A stretch of DNA of 64,000 nt from an uncultured Collinsella sp. (GTDB lineage Bacteria; Actinomycetota; Coriobacteriia; Coriobacteriales; Coriobacteriaceae): NCBI GenBank assembly GCA_902490405.1, contig CABUDS010000010.1:1-64000 (forward strand). The letters run 5' to 3'. The position numbers were made by a program, and so were the translations under genes. The notes under the pieces were generated by a model. That model searched no databases and was not told where the DNA came from. It saw nothing but the letters and a program-made list of their open reading frames with translations. Shown piece after piece: positions 16,467-26,598 of the stretch. The first letter of the stretch is position 1. Each line of letters starts with the position of its first letter.

Positions 16467-18248
16467 ATGCTGCTTACGCAAACGACAACGCCCGAGGACG
16501 TCAAGGCTCTCGATCGCGCCGAGCTTCCGCTGCTCTGCGGCGAGATCCGCCACGCCATCCTCGAAAGCTCCGCCGCCGTCGGCGGGCACGTTGCCCCCAA
16601 CCTGGGCGTCGTTGAGCTTACGGTTGCGCTCCATCGCGTGTTTAACTCCCCCATCGACAAGATTGTCTTTGATGTTTCGCACCAGACCTACGCCCACAAG
16701 GCGCTGACTGGGCGCGCGTACACTTATATCGACCCGGCACGCTACGGCGAGGCCTCTGGTTTTGCCAATCCTGACGAGTCCGAGCACGACCTGTTCGCCA
16801 TGGGCCACACCTCCACGTCGGTGAGCCTGGGCTGCGGCTTGGCGCACGCTCGTGACCTGGCGGGCGATGCGTACAACGTCATCACCATCATTGGCGACGG
16901 TTCGCTTTCGGGCGGTCTGGCGTTTGAGGGCTTTAACAATGCCGCCGAGCTCGACAGCAACCTGATCATCATCGTCAACGATAACGACCAGTCCATCGCC
17001 GAAAACCACGGTGGCCTGTATCGCAATCTGGCCGAGCTACGCGCCAGCAACGGCACCTGTGAGCGCAACGTTTTCCGCGCGATGGGGCTCGACTACTGCT
17101 ATCTGGACACCGGCAACGATGTGTTGGCCCTGGTCGACACGCTGCAGGAGCTGCGCGATATCGATCATCCCATCGTGCTGCACGTCTCCACCGCAAAGGG
17201 CAAGGGCTTTGAGCCAGCCCAGAGCGACCCCGAGCGCTGGCATCATGTGGGTCCGTTTGACATGGCGACTGGGCGCAAGCTCTGCCCGGGCCATCCGAGC
17301 GAGCCTGCGCCGCGCACCTATGCCGACATTACGGGCGAGGCGCTCAGCGCCGCCATCGAGCACGATCCGCAGGTCGTGGGCATCACGGCCGCCACGCCCT
17401 ACATCATGGGCTTTACACCCGAGCTTCGCGCCGCCGCCGGCAAACAGTTCGTCGATGTGGGCATTGCCGAGGAGCACGCCGTGACCTTTGCCACCGCGCT
17501 TGCGCGCTCGGGTGCCAAGCCAGTCTTTGGTGTGTACGGCACGTTTTTGCAGCGCGCCTACGACGAGCTGTGGCACGACCTGTGCCTCAACGATGTCCCC
17601 GCAACCATCCTGGTGTTTGGCGCATCGATCTTTGGCACCACATCCGAGACGCATCTTTCGTTCTTTGATATTTCTATGCTGGGCGCTCTCCCCAATATGC
17701 GTTACCTGGCGCCTTCCTGCATGGAGGAATACCTATCCATGCTGAGCTGGTCGCTCGACCACCGCGAGCATCCCGTGGCGATTCGCGTGCCGGGCATTGG
17801 CTTGGTAAGCCGCCCCGATCTTGCGCCTGCCGAGGACGCCGATTACGGCGCCGTTCGTTACAACGTGGTGTGCCAGGGTCGCGACGTGGCCGTGCTCGCG
17901 CTTGGCGATTTCTTTGAGCTGGGCGAGCGCGTGGCAAACCGTCTGACTGCCGAGTACGGCATCGAGGCCACGCTCGTCAACCCGCGCTATGCAACCGAGC
18001 TCGACCGCGAGTTCCTCGACAGCCTTGCCGCCAAGCATCGCGTTGTCGTCACCCTCGAAGACGGCATCTTGGACGGCGGCTGGGGCGAGCGCGTCGCGTG
18101 CTACTTGGCCTGCACGCCCGTGCGCACGCGCACCTTTGGCATCGCCAAGGGCTTCCCCGACCGCTACGACCCCAACGAGTTGCTCGCTCAGAACGGCATG
18201 ACGGCCGAGAACATGGCCGCCGAAGCCGTTAGGCTACTTAACGAGTAA
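16467..18248 (+). CDS. dxs: 1-deoxy-D-xylulose-5-phosphate synthase
   Basis: 593 residues, slightly shorter than the usual 620-640. It condenses pyruvate and glyceraldehyde-3-phosphate in the first step of the MEP isoprenoid pathway. The thiamine-diphosphate motif is IGDGSLSGGLAFEGFNNAA with the matching Asn (IVNDNDQSI) at about 170. The catalytic Glu region is VGIAEEHAVTFA (about 330), and VFGVYGTFLQRAYDE follows in the second domain. GGAG is 13 bases from the ATG, a poor spacing, so expression may be modest. Monocistronic with its own terminator. Confidence 0.92.
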   Translation: MLLTQTTTPEDVKALDRAELPLLCGEIRHAILESSAAVGGHVAPNLGVVELTVALHRVFNSPIDKIVFDVSHQTYAHKALTGRAYTYIDPARYGEASGFANPDESEHDLFAMGHTSTSVSLGCGLAHARDLAGDAYNVITIIGDGSLSGGLAFEGFNNAAELDSNLIIIVNDNDQSIAENHGGLYRNLAELRASNGTCERNVFRAMGLDYCYLDTGNDVLALVDTLQELRDIDHPIVLHVSTAKGKGFEPAQSDPERWHHVGPFDMATGRKLCPGHPSEPAPRTYADITGEALSAAIEHDPQVVGITAATPYIMGFTPELRAAAGKQFVDVGIAEEHAVTFATALARSGAKPVFGVYGTFLQRAYDELWHDLCLNDVPATILVFGASIFGTTSETHLSFFDISMLGALPNMRYLAPSCMEEYLSMLSWSLDHREHPVAIRVPGIGLVSRPDLAPAEDADYGAVRYNVVCQGRDVAVLALGDFFELGERVANRLTAEYGIEATLVNPRYATELDREFLDSLAAKHRVVVTLEDGILDGGWGERVACYLACTPVRTRTFGIAKGFPDRYDPNELLAQNGMTAENMAAEAVRLLNE

Positions 18249-18287
18249 AAAACCTCCGCAAGGGAAGCACCCCTGCGGAGGTTTTTA
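18247..18287 (+). terminator. dxs terminator
   Basis: AAAAACCTCCGCA pairs with TGCGGAGGTTTTT immediately after the dxs stop codon. Confidence 0.9.
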
Positions 18288-18304
18288 TTTTCGCGGCGCG
18301 ATTA

Positions 18305-18521
18305 TCTCAATCTGTAACATCTAGGGCCCGAATTCCCGTCTAACTGTTACAGATCTAGACAAACCATCTTTGCACCTGTTCTTTGTCTCGATCTGTAACA
18401 GAAAGGGAGCTTTTGTCCGTCTAACTGTTACAGATCGAGACATTCGAATTCCCCTGAAGAGAAAATCTCAATCTGTAACAGTTACTCGGCAAAAATGGCT
18501 GCAGATGTTACAGATTGAGAC
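18305..18521. repeat. Array of three palindromes, about 80-bp period
   Basis: Three units at 18305-18360, 18385-18441 and 18466-18521. Each is TCTCnATCTGTAACA, about 25 variable bases, then the reverse complement ending in GAGAC or AGAC. The n position covaries: G in unit 2 faces C, A in unit 3 faces T, so both stay perfectly paired; unit 1 has two mismatches. Starts are 81 and 80 bp apart. This array and a fragment of the CCTGCC-type repeat (18571-18589) are the content of the 456-bp gap before the amino-acid transporter. Confidence 0.85.
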
Positions 18522-18631
18522 AAAGCAGCGAGACAGGCCACCACATCTGCAAGAACCACCACAAAGGTGCCTGTCCCTTTTTGGTAGGAAGAATTACCCA
18601 TAAGGTAAGTATGTTTCTGAGTTATTTCGTG

Positions 18632-18661
18632 TTGACCCATTTGAGCGCGATAGGGTATAAC
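18632..18661 (+). promoter_or_regulatory. Promoter of the amino-acid ABC operon
   Basis: TTGACC (18632-18637), an 18-bp spacer and TATAAC (18656-18661), 44 bp before the start of the binding-protein gene. Confidence 0.65.
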
Positions 18662-18704
18662 TCTACTCAACCGCTAGGGATTTTATTGAGAAAGGTGTTC
18701 TACC

Positions 18705-19697
18705 ATGAGCAAGAACCTCTCCCAGCAGGTCGTTCTCGACCGCCGCGGCTTCGTTGCCGCCACCTTCGCAACCGTCGCCGGCCTTGGTCTTGCCGGCTGC
18801 TCCGACACCAGTGCCGAGGCCGACAAGGGTTCCGCCGGTTCCTCCAAGAGCTCCGAGGATACCGAGGTTTCCGCCACGCTCGACGCCAAGGCATTCGACA
18901 AGCTCGTCAACGACGGCCCCAAGGCCGATGATGACGCCATCGCCGCCAGCACCTGGGCTACGGCCGTCAAGGCTGCCGGCGTCTTTACGATCGGTGGCGT
19001 CCAGACCTCCACGCTCTTCTCCCTCCTCAACGAGAAGGACGGTCAGACCCGCGGCTTCGACGCCGGTATCGCACAGCTCCTGTCCAACTACATTCTGGGC
19101 GAGAACAAGGTCGAGATCACCCAGGTGACCTCGGACACGCGCGAGTCCGTCCTGCAGAACGGCCAGGTCGACGCTGTCTTTGCCACCTACACCATCACTG
19201 ACGAGCGCAAGAAGCTCGTCTCCTTCGCCGGTCCCTACTACTACACCCAGCAGGCCATCCTGGTGCTCGCCGACAACGACGACATCAAGAGCGTCGACGA
19301 CCTGGCCGACAAGAACGTCGCCGTCCAGTCCGGCTCCAACGGCCCCGCCATCCTGGAGGAGTTCGCCCCCAAGGCCAGCCAACAGGAGTTCAAGACCGAC
19401 GAGGAGGCCCGCCAGGCACTTCAGCAGGGCCGCGTTGACGCCTACGTCATCGACAACAACATGCAGCAGAGCGCCCTGGTCCGCGAGCCCGGTAAGTACA
19501 AGATTGCCGGCAAGCCCTTCGGCAGCAAGGAGCCCTATGGCATTGGCCTGCCACTCGATTCCGACGGTGTCGCCTTTGTCAACGACTTCCTTAAGAAGAT
19601 CGAGGATGACGGCACCTGGACCGAGCTGTGGCAGATCTGCATTGGCGACCGTACGGGCGACACCAATGTTCCCGAGCTGCCCGAGATCGGCGCCTAG
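18705..19697 (+). CDS. Polar amino-acid ABC transporter substrate-binding lipoprotein
   Basis: 330 residues. The start has RR at residues 13-14 and a lipobox LAGC with Cys32, suggesting a Tat-type lipoprotein anchor. An acidic Ser/Ala linker follows, then the bacterial family 3 solute-binding fold (GFDAGIAQLL, DAVFATYTITDERKKLVSFAGPYY, VAVQSGSNGP). Glutamate, glutamine or similar polar amino acids are the usual ligands; the exact one is not readable. GAAAGGTG precedes the ATG. First gene of a five-gene plus-strand unit. Confidence 0.88.
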   Translation: MSKNLSQQVVLDRRGFVAATFATVAGLGLAGCSDTSAEADKGSAGSSKSSEDTEVSATLDAKAFDKLVNDGPKADDDAIAASTWATAVKAAGVFTIGGVQTSTLFSLLNEKDGQTRGFDAGIAQLLSNYILGENKVEITQVTSDTRESVLQNGQVDAVFATYTITDERKKLVSFAGPYYYTQQAILVLADNDDIKSVDDLADKNVAVQSGSNGPAILEEFAPKASQQEFKTDEEARQALQQGRVDAYVIDNNMQQSALVREPGKYKIAGKPFGSKEPYGIGLPLDSDGVAFVNDFLKKIEDDGTWTELWQICIGDRTGDTNVPELPEIGA

Positions 19698-19785
19698 GCA
19701 GCGAGCCTAGTAACGGCCGCTACGAAACCATACGGAAACGCACGATGCGCTTTATTGCGCTAAACTGTTTCCTCACTGAGTTGTC

Positions 19786-19815
19786 GGGGCTTCCGTACAC
19801 ACGGGAGCCCCTTTC
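19786..19815 (+). terminator. Intercistronic hairpin after the binding-protein gene
   Basis: GGGGCTTCCG pairs with CGGGAGCCCC and is followed by TTT, 20 bp before the first permease start. It probably lowers permease mRNA relative to binding-protein mRNA. Confidence 0.7.
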
Positions 19816-19835
19816 CTTACCGGCGGGAGGTCCGC

Positions 19836-20495
19836 ATGAGTCTCTCCGAGCTCTGGTCGCTCTATGGCCAGAACTATATCGACGCGCTGCTAGCAACCTG
19901 GGGCATGACGCTTGAGTCGTTTGCCATCGCCATGGTGCTGGCCGTCGCCGTCACCGTGATGCGCGTGTCGCCGCTCAAGCCGCTGCGCGTCTTTGGCGAC
20001 CTGTATGTCCAGGTCTTCCGTAACATCCCCGGCATCGCGCTGCTCATTATCGTCGTCTATGCGCTGCCCCCGCTCAAGGTCGTCCTGCCCTACCGCACCT
20101 GCGTCATCGTCGCCACGGTGTTGCTGGGCTCGGCCTTTGGCTCCGAGAACTTTATGAGCGGCATCAACACCGTCGGCGTCGGTCAGGTAGAAGCCGCCCG
20201 TTCGCTCGGCATGAGCTTCAACCGTATCCTCGCCAAGATCGTGATTCCGCAGGCGCTGCGCTCGAGCGTGCTGCCCATGACCAACCTCTTTATCGCCGTC
20301 ATGCTCACCACCGCGCTCGGCAGTCAGGTACCGCTTAAACCGCAGGAGCTCACCGGCGTGGTGAGCTACATCAACACGCGCTCGCTCGGCGGCGTCGCCG
20401 CGTTCTTTATCTCGGCGCTTGGCTACCTGGGCACGGCCTTTGTGGTGAGCCACATTGGCAACTACATCGATAAGAAGGTGAGGATCCTCCGATGA
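19836..20495 (+). CDS. Amino-acid ABC transporter permease 1
   Basis: 219 residues, HisM/GlnP type, with about five membrane helices. The EAA-like cytoplasmic loop that docks the ATPase is visible (GQVEAARSLGMSFNRILAKIVIPQALR, about residues 115-141). GGGAGG precedes the ATG. It overlaps the second permease by 4 bp (ATGA), so the two are coupled and probably form a heterodimeric channel. Confidence 0.88.
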   Translation: MSLSELWSLYGQNYIDALLATWGMTLESFAIAMVLAVAVTVMRVSPLKPLRVFGDLYVQVFRNIPGIALLIIVVYALPPLKVVLPYRTCVIVATVLLGSAFGSENFMSGINTVGVGQVEAARSLGMSFNRILAKIVIPQALRSSVLPMTNLFIAVMLTTALGSQVPLKPQELTGVVSYINTRSLGGVAAFFISALGYLGTAFVVSHIGNYIDKKVRILR

Positions 20496-21325
20496 GTAAA
20501 CATTCCTCCCCTGCACTTACCATGCGCGATGCGCTCTACGAGGCTCCCGGCCCCAAGATGCGCGCCAAGATTCGCGTCGGCACCGCCATCTCACTTGTTG
20601 CCGTGGCCGCGCTCATCGCTCTGGTACTGCAGCGCTTTTACGTGACCGGCCAGCTTTCGGTCCATTACTGGTACTTCTTTACGCACCTCACCACCTGGAA
20701 GTTCCTGCTTGCCGGTTTTGAGGGCACCGTTAAAGTCGCACTCACCGCCGGCGTCATTGCGCTGGTACTGGGCTTAGCCCTTATGCTCGGCCGCACCAGC
20801 GACATTAAGCCGCTGCAGCTGGTCTGCCGCGTGCTCACCGATTTCTTCCGTGGCGTGCCGAGCCTTCTGTTCATCTACTTCTTCTTTTTGGTGCTGCCCC
20901 AGTACAAGATCGCACTGCCGTCGTTTTGGATGCTCACGCTTCCCGTCGCGCTCGCTGCGGCCGGCGTACTGGCCGAGATCTTCCGTGCCGGCGTCAATGC
21001 CGTGCCGCGCGGCCAGGTCGAGGCCGCCCAGGCGCTCGGTCTCTCCAAGGCTAAAATCACCTTTAAAATCGTGCTGCCGCAGGCCATTCGGTTTATCATT
21101 CCGTCGTTGATTTCGCAGCTTGTGGTCGTCGTCAAAGACACCACCGTCGCCTACGTGGTGAGCTACCCCGACCTTATGCAAAACGCCCGCGTGCTCATTA
21201 CCAACTACGACGCCCTCGTGTCGGTCTACCTAGTGATCGCGGTCATCTATATCCTCATCAACGTCGCAATCAACAAGGCCGCTGTCTACGTTTCGCGCAA
21301 GACCGGCGCGACCATCATTCGCTAA
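20492..21325 (+). CDS. Amino-acid ABC transporter permease 2
   Basis: 277 residues, same family with an N-terminal extension of about 45 residues before the second helix. The EAA loop GQVEAAQALGLSKAKITFKI is near residue 174. The closing part has the PSLISQLVVVVKDTTVAYVV pattern typical of HisM-type permeases. Pairs with the preceding permease. Confidence 0.88.
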   Translation: MSKHSSPALTMRDALYEAPGPKMRAKIRVGTAISLVAVAALIALVLQRFYVTGQLSVHYWYFFTHLTTWKFLLAGFEGTVKVALTAGVIALVLGLALMLGRTSDIKPLQLVCRVLTDFFRGVPSLLFIYFFFLVLPQYKIALPSFWMLTLPVALAAAGVLAEIFRAGVNAVPRGQVEAAQALGLSKAKITFKIVLPQAIRFIIPSLISQLVVVVKDTTVAYVVSYPDLMQNARVLITNYDALVSVYLVIAVIYILINVAINKAAVYVSRKTGATIIR

Positions 21326-21361
21326 CGATTTACCATTTCGAGTCATAAGGAGCCGAGCACC

Positions 21362-22126
<765 letters not shown>

Positions 22127-22178
22127 CCCAATTGCCATATCCGCTCGCCATGACCATCCAAACTCGAAAGCAACACCT

Positions 22179-22988
22179 ATGATCGGAACTCGCACTTCAT
22201 CGTCATACACCCCGCACGTCAACGTCGACCCCGCCGACCGTCCGCTCATCCTGGTGGCGCCGCGCTGGGAAGAGGCGAAGCCGTTTTTAAGCGAAACGCT
22301 CTCCCCCAACGAGGAAATCGCAAGTGTCTTTGTCGATGCCATCCTTGCCGCCGGCGGCCTGCCGCTGCAGATGTCCATCACCGAGGACATTGAGGTCATC
22401 CGTCATTACGTCGATATCGCCGACGGCATCGCCATTCCCGGCGGCCCCGATGTCAACCCCAAACGTTGGGGCGATGATCGACCCTACGACCCCACCCTCT
22501 GCTGCGAGATCCGCGATAGCTTTGAGTTTAAGCTGGTCGGCGAGGTACTCCGCGCCAAAAAGCCGCTCTTTACCACCTGCCGCGGCACGCAGTTGCTCAA
22601 TGTCGCCACTGGCGGCACCCTGTGCATGGACGTGCCGAGCCTGGGCGCTCGCGAGGGCCGCACGCAGTGGCGCCATACCCACGTGCTCAACGACCCCGTG
22701 CATCCCGTCGAGGTCGTGCCGGGCTCGCTGTTGGAGCGCGCGCTTGGCGGGCACAGGCTGATCCAGACCAACTCGGCACATCACTGCTGCGTCGACCGTC
22801 TGGGTAAGAGCACGCGCTTGGTCGCCAAGGCAACCGACGGCGTTCCCGAGTGCATCGAAGTCGAAGGCCAGCCTTTCTGCCTGGGCGTGCAATGGCATCC
22901 CGAGTACACCTGGAAGACGCTCGAAACCGACTTTAACCTGTGGAAGTCGTTTGTCGAGGCGGCGGCCAAGGTAAAGCAGGCCCGCTAG
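22179..22988 (+). CDS. Gamma-glutamyl-gamma-aminobutyrate hydrolase family protein (PuuD-like)
   Basis: 269 residues from the ATG at 22179. Class I glutamine-amidotransferase-like fold: nucleophile Cys in FTTCRGTQLLN and the catalytic His-Glu in GVQWHPEYT. Relatives hydrolyse gamma-glutamyl amide bonds, for example in putrescine breakdown. Placed 50 bp after the transporter ATPase, so it may free glutamate or an amine from an imported gamma-glutamyl compound (inference). The ribosome-binding site is weak. A strong terminator follows. Confidence 0.85.
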   Translation: MIGTRTSSSYTPHVNVDPADRPLILVAPRWEEAKPFLSETLSPNEEIASVFVDAILAAGGLPLQMSITEDIEVIRHYVDIADGIAIPGGPDVNPKRWGDDRPYDPTLCCEIRDSFEFKLVGEVLRAKKPLFTTCRGTQLLNVATGGTLCMDVPSLGAREGRTQWRHTHVLNDPVHPVEVVPGSLLERALGGHRLIQTNSAHHCCVDRLGKSTRLVAKATDGVPECIEVEGQPFCLGVQWHPEYTWKTLETDFNLWKSFVEAAAKVKQAR

Positions 22989-23009
22989 CTCGCGAACCGC
23001 ACAACAGAT

Positions 23010-23052
23010 AAGGGCGCCCCGCCGGCCACATGGTCCGGCGGGGCGCCCTTTT
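23010..23052. terminator. Terminator between the convergent PuuD-like and HPt genes
   Basis: AAGGGCGCCCCGCCGG pairs with CCGGCGGGGCGCCCTT, then TTG. It can serve both directions. Confidence 0.85.
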
Positions 23053-23093
23053 GCCTATACGCGGCTGGCACGCAGCCCAAGGCTCGCAAGCTC

Positions 23094-23450
23094 TTATTCG
23101 GCCGCCTCGCGCAGGGCCGACATCGTTGCCGCATATTGCTGCTGCAGCGCATGCATTCCCTCGCGAGCGCCGTCAACGGCATCGGCGCCGCGCAGCGCCT
23201 CGGTCACCACGACCGCCGGCTCGTACAGATTATCGAATCCCAGATTCTGGCTCACGCCTTTGAGCGTATGCGCTGCCATAAACGCACTCTCGGCGTCTCC
23301 TGCCGCCATGGCAGCCTCCAGCTTGTCCATGCTCTCGTCATCCAAAAACTTGAGGGCAAAGCGGGCAAGCATTTCCTCGCCCATCAGCCGAGCGCACGCG
23401 TCGTCATAATTAGCGCCGATCTTCTCATACGCCTCACGCATGGAAATCAT
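23094..23450 (-). CDS. HPt-domain phosphotransfer protein
   Basis: 118 residues, all helical in appearance, with the phosphorylatable His in AAHTLKGVSQNLGF (about residue 60), the HPt signature. Such proteins shuttle phosphate between response regulators and hybrid kinases. It starts 23 bp after the GGDEF-REC-HD-GYP gene on the same strand, so that protein's receiver is the likely partner. No histidine kinase is adjacent. Confidence 0.85.
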   Translation of the reverse strand: MISMREAYEKIGANYDDACARLMGEEMLARFALKFLDDESMDKLEAAMAAGDAESAFMAAHTLKGVSQNLGFDNLYEPAVVVTEALRGADAVDGAREGMHALQQQYAATMSALREAAE

Positions 23451-23473
23451 GGATTAAAACTCCTTTGGTCAAA

Positions 23474-25354
23474 CTAAATCGTGGGAAACGCGACGACATC
23501 GGCGGGGCGTGCCAATGTCTCAGCAATACGATCTTGCACCTCGAGCAGGCAGTCGAGCAACAGCGGGTTAAAGGTGCCGCACTCACCGTCCAGAATCATC
23601 TGGATCGCCTCCTTGTGCGGGATAGCGTCCTTGTACACGCGCACGCTCGTCAGCGCATCATACACATCGGCCACCGAGACCACCTGCGCGGCGATGGGGA
23701 TATCGTCGCCCTTAAGGCCATCGGGATAACCCCTGCCGTCCCAGCGCTCGTGATGCCAACGCGCAATCTGGTACGCATATTCCATAAGCGCATTGCCAAC
23801 GTGATGGCGGCCCAACTCAAGCAACATGTCGGCGCCGATCGTGGTATGCGTCTTCATAATCTCGAACTCCTCGGGCGTAAGACGCCCGGGTTTGTTGAGA
23901 ATCGCATCGTCAATCGACATCTTGCCGATATCGTGCAGCGCCGAAGCCAAGGCAATCGTGGAGCGTTCCTCATTGTCGAGGGAGATGGTGCCGCTACGCT
24001 GGACCAGACAGTCAAGCAGCAGCTCGGTCAGCTTTTCGATATTCGTAACGTGCCTGCCGCTCTCGCCATTGCGAAGCTCCATGACGCCAGCCATGATGTC
24101 GATGAGCATACGACTGTTCTTGACGCGCTCGTTGTACTGCTGGGACAGCAGGCTCGTCAGTCGGCGCTGTTTGGCGTATAGGCGGATGGTGTTGCTTACA
24201 CGGCGGCGCACGACACGGGAGTCAAACGGGCGGCTGATATAGTCCGAGGCGCCCAGCTCGTACGCGCGCAGAACCACATCGTCGGAATCTTCGCTCGAGA
24301 TCATGATGACAGGCAGATTGTTGATACCCGATCGGCGCGACAGATCGGCCAGCACCCCAAAGCCGCTTATGCCCGACATCACAATGTCCAGCAGCACAAG
24401 CGACAACTCATCGCCATGGCGGTCGACCATGTCGAGCGCCGTACGACCGTTATCGGCCTCGAGGATGCAATACTCGTCCTTGAGCATCTCGTTGAGAATG
24501 GCTCGGTTCATCTCGGAGTCATCAACAATAAGCACCAAAGGCTTTTCGCTTTGGAAGGCCTCGATGGAATCGGCATCGGTCACGACCGTACCGGCTTTTG
24601 CCTTAGCACGGCTCAGTAACTGGACAGCGCGGCCAACGCCCTCATCGACCGTCTCGCCATGAATGCGAACGCCACCAACACATGCCGTCAAACTCACGTA
24701 CTCATGGCCCGGAATAATCGTGGAACGAACGGCATCGGATACCTGATGCAGACGACGGGTAAAGTCATCGGAGGGAATATTGGGCATGACGACCACAAAC
24801 TTGTCGCAGCCATAGCGCACAAGCTCGTCAGTCGAACGAATTCCACTGCGTATGGCTGTCGCCACAGCACCGAGCGCAAGGTCGCCGGCATGACGGCCAC
24901 ACGTATCGTTGAAGACCCTAAAATCATCAAGGTCGATCACCGCAACGCCGGCCTTCATGCGCGCGCTACGGAGCTTTACCTCGTAATATCGACGATTGTG
25001 CACGCTCGTCAGCACGTCGGTGTAGACAAGGTCCTCTTCTGCAGCCTCTTGCTCATCAATCGGACGCACCATCAGCAGGACGTGAGGCTCGCCCTCGACC
25101 TTTAGAGGGCGCAAACGGGCGCGGTACTCAATACCATCATTGAGCAGCTGCTCCGACACCTCACCCGAATCTGCCAAGGCCTCAAGACTCGACTGACGCA
25201 GACAAGGGCAGCGATCGCCGGCGAGCAAGCAGTTAGGCTCGCTCTTAATCTGATCGGCCGACAGCAAACGCACCACGGGGTAGGTCTTCGCGACGCGGGC
25301 GACCTCGGCGGCAGCCTCCTCGTCGGTTAGAGTGACCTCGTGATTATTGAGCAT
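23474..25354 (-). CDS. Degenerate GGDEF - receiver - HD-GYP regulator
   Basis: 626 residues. After about 110 residues of unassigned N-terminus comes a GGDEF-like domain (about 110-270) whose active site reads YGCDKF instead of GGDEF, so cyclase activity is unlikely. A receiver follows (about 280-400) with VDDSEMN and the acceptor Asp in LLDIVMSG. Last is an HD-GYP domain with HDIGK and HHERWDGRGYPDG intact, a probable c-di-GMP phosphodiesterase. This order (diguanylate-like domain before the receiver) is unusual. AAAGGG precedes the ATG. Operon with the HPt gene. Confidence 0.88.
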   Translation of the reverse strand: MLNNHEVTLTDEEAAAEVARVAKTYPVVRLLSADQIKSEPNCLLAGDRCPCLRQSSLEALADSGEVSEQLLNDGIEYRARLRPLKVEGEPHVLLMVRPIDEQEAAEEDLVYTDVLTSVHNRRYYEVKLRSARMKAGVAVIDLDDFRVFNDTCGRHAGDLALGAVATAIRSGIRSTDELVRYGCDKFVVVMPNIPSDDFTRRLHQVSDAVRSTIIPGHEYVSLTACVGGVRIHGETVDEGVGRAVQLLSRAKAKAGTVVTDADSIEAFQSEKPLVLIVDDSEMNRAILNEMLKDEYCILEADNGRTALDMVDRHGDELSLVLLDIVMSGISGFGVLADLSRRSGINNLPVIMISSEDSDDVVLRAYELGASDYISRPFDSRVVRRRVSNTIRLYAKQRRLTSLLSQQYNERVKNSRMLIDIMAGVMELRNGESGRHVTNIEKLTELLLDCLVQRSGTISLDNEERSTIALASALHDIGKMSIDDAILNKPGRLTPEEFEIMKTHTTIGADMLLELGRHHVGNALMEYAYQIARWHHERWDGRGYPDGLKGDDIPIAAQVVSVADVYDALTSVRVYKDAIPHKEAIQMILDGECGTFNPLLLDCLLEVQDRIAETLARPADVVAFPTI

Positions 25355-25493
25355 ATGGGGCCCTTTCGATAGTTTCGCATGGTAGCGGTGGGTTCCAAAT
25401 GCTACAAGGGTAACACCTTGCCGATGCAGGTAAGCACGTGAATACTGTTACATTTTTATGAGTTGGCAGACGGCGCGATTGAAGCCGCAAACG

Positions 25494-25546
25494 TGAGGTT
25501 TTGAGCACATTTGTTAACACGGCCGAGACGTTTGCGGAAGAAGCCT
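25494..25546. repeat. Inverted repeat upstream of the HD-GYP gene
   Basis: CCGCAAACGT (near 25494) pairs with ACGTTTGCGG across about 33 bases. The rest of the gap 25355-25565 shows nothing else recognisable. Confidence 0.5.
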
Positions 25547-25565
25547 GCTTTGGCTATTGCGGGTG

Positions 25566-26363
25566 CTAGAACCCCAGAATGCCACGAACAGCCCGGGCAG
25601 CCGCTGCCGGGCGATCGCGCAGGCCGTTGTGCGCCCCGGGAACCGTCACGAGCGGACAGTCCAAAAGCTCAGCCGCCATCCTCGTGCCCGCCTCGCGGGG
25701 CGTACCAATCGAGAGCTCGCCCAGGAGCACAGCGGCCACCGTTTTCGACGCACGAGCGCTATCCCAATCGGGAACGCAGGTCATAGTAATCCCGTATTCG
25801 TTTGCCATGAAACTGCGGCCGTTGCGCAGGGCATGCTTGGCTTCCGCCTCGGTTATCTTGGGGGCCTCGGGGTCCGAATCGCCGATGGCGCCCAGGAAGG
25901 CCCGTAATGCCCTGGAGACCTTTCCCGCAGCAATCATCTCGAGCAAAACCGGAGCCGCGCCCAGGCCGGCACCCTCGTTTGTCACGGCGGGTTCATGCAG
26001 AATCGCACGCGAAATTATGACGGGGTTTGCACGGAGAAGCTCCAGGGTCACCAACGTACCGGCACTGTGCGCGAGCACGTTTGCCGGAGCGCCAATATGC
26101 TCGATAACGGCCTGCAGGTCGGCGGCCTGAGCGGCGAGGTCGTAGCGTCCGTCCGCAGCGTCGCCGCTCTCGCCGCAACCGCGGCGGTCGTAGGCAATGA
26201 CGCGATAGTCGTAGGCGAGCTCGCGGGCGATGCCGTCAAAAAAGACACCGTCGACGCACGCACCGTGCACACACACCAAGGCGGGTGTATCGGACGATAC
26301 ATCCGGGCCGGCATACTCGCGGCAGGCGATCGTAGTGCCCGCATTCTCGACCGTAAAATCCAT
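25566..26363 (-). CDS. Alpha/beta-hydrolase fold protein
   Basis: 265 residues. The oxyanion motif VCVHGACVDG (about 30), the nucleophile elbow LAHSAGTLV (Ser near residue 100; Ala replaces the usual first Gly) and a late His in VPGAHNGLRDRP fit an alpha/beta-hydrolase. Also YRVIAYDRRGCGESG. Probable esterase or lipase-like enzyme; substrate unknown. Divergent from the radical SAM gene. Confidence 0.8.
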   Translation of the reverse strand: MDFTVENAGTTIACREYAGPDVSSDTPALVCVHGACVDGVFFDGIARELAYDYRVIAYDRRGCGESGDAADGRYDLAAQAADLQAVIEHIGAPANVLAHSAGTLVTLELLRANPVIISRAILHEPAVTNEGAGLGAAPVLLEMIAAGKVSRALRAFLGAIGDSDPEAPKITEAEAKHALRNGRSFMANEYGITMTCVPDWDSARASKTVAAVLLGELSIGTPREAGTRMAAELLDCPLVTVPGAHNGLRDRPAAAARAVRGILGF

Positions 26364-26598
26364 ACTGTGGTCCCATCGTCAACGCCACCAGGCCGTGCCG
26401 GGGTGTAGCTTGGCCAGATAGCGTCATTTTGTGCGTACATGAATGCGCTTACTGTACCCGACTCTCACCCTTTCATGACAGGGTTTCGAAAACTCACCCG
26501 ACTGCACGGTTTCTGCCTAAACAACAGCACCCAAACCCGCGACCCACATGAAGGCCGATGCTATGCTTAAGCTCAACTGTCCCAAGGAGCATATGCCT

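Noticed and set aside
18305..18521. Possible CRISPR array
   Set aside because: Units are palindromes with internal variable loops, only three copies, 80-bp period and no cas genes; not a repeat-spacer array.
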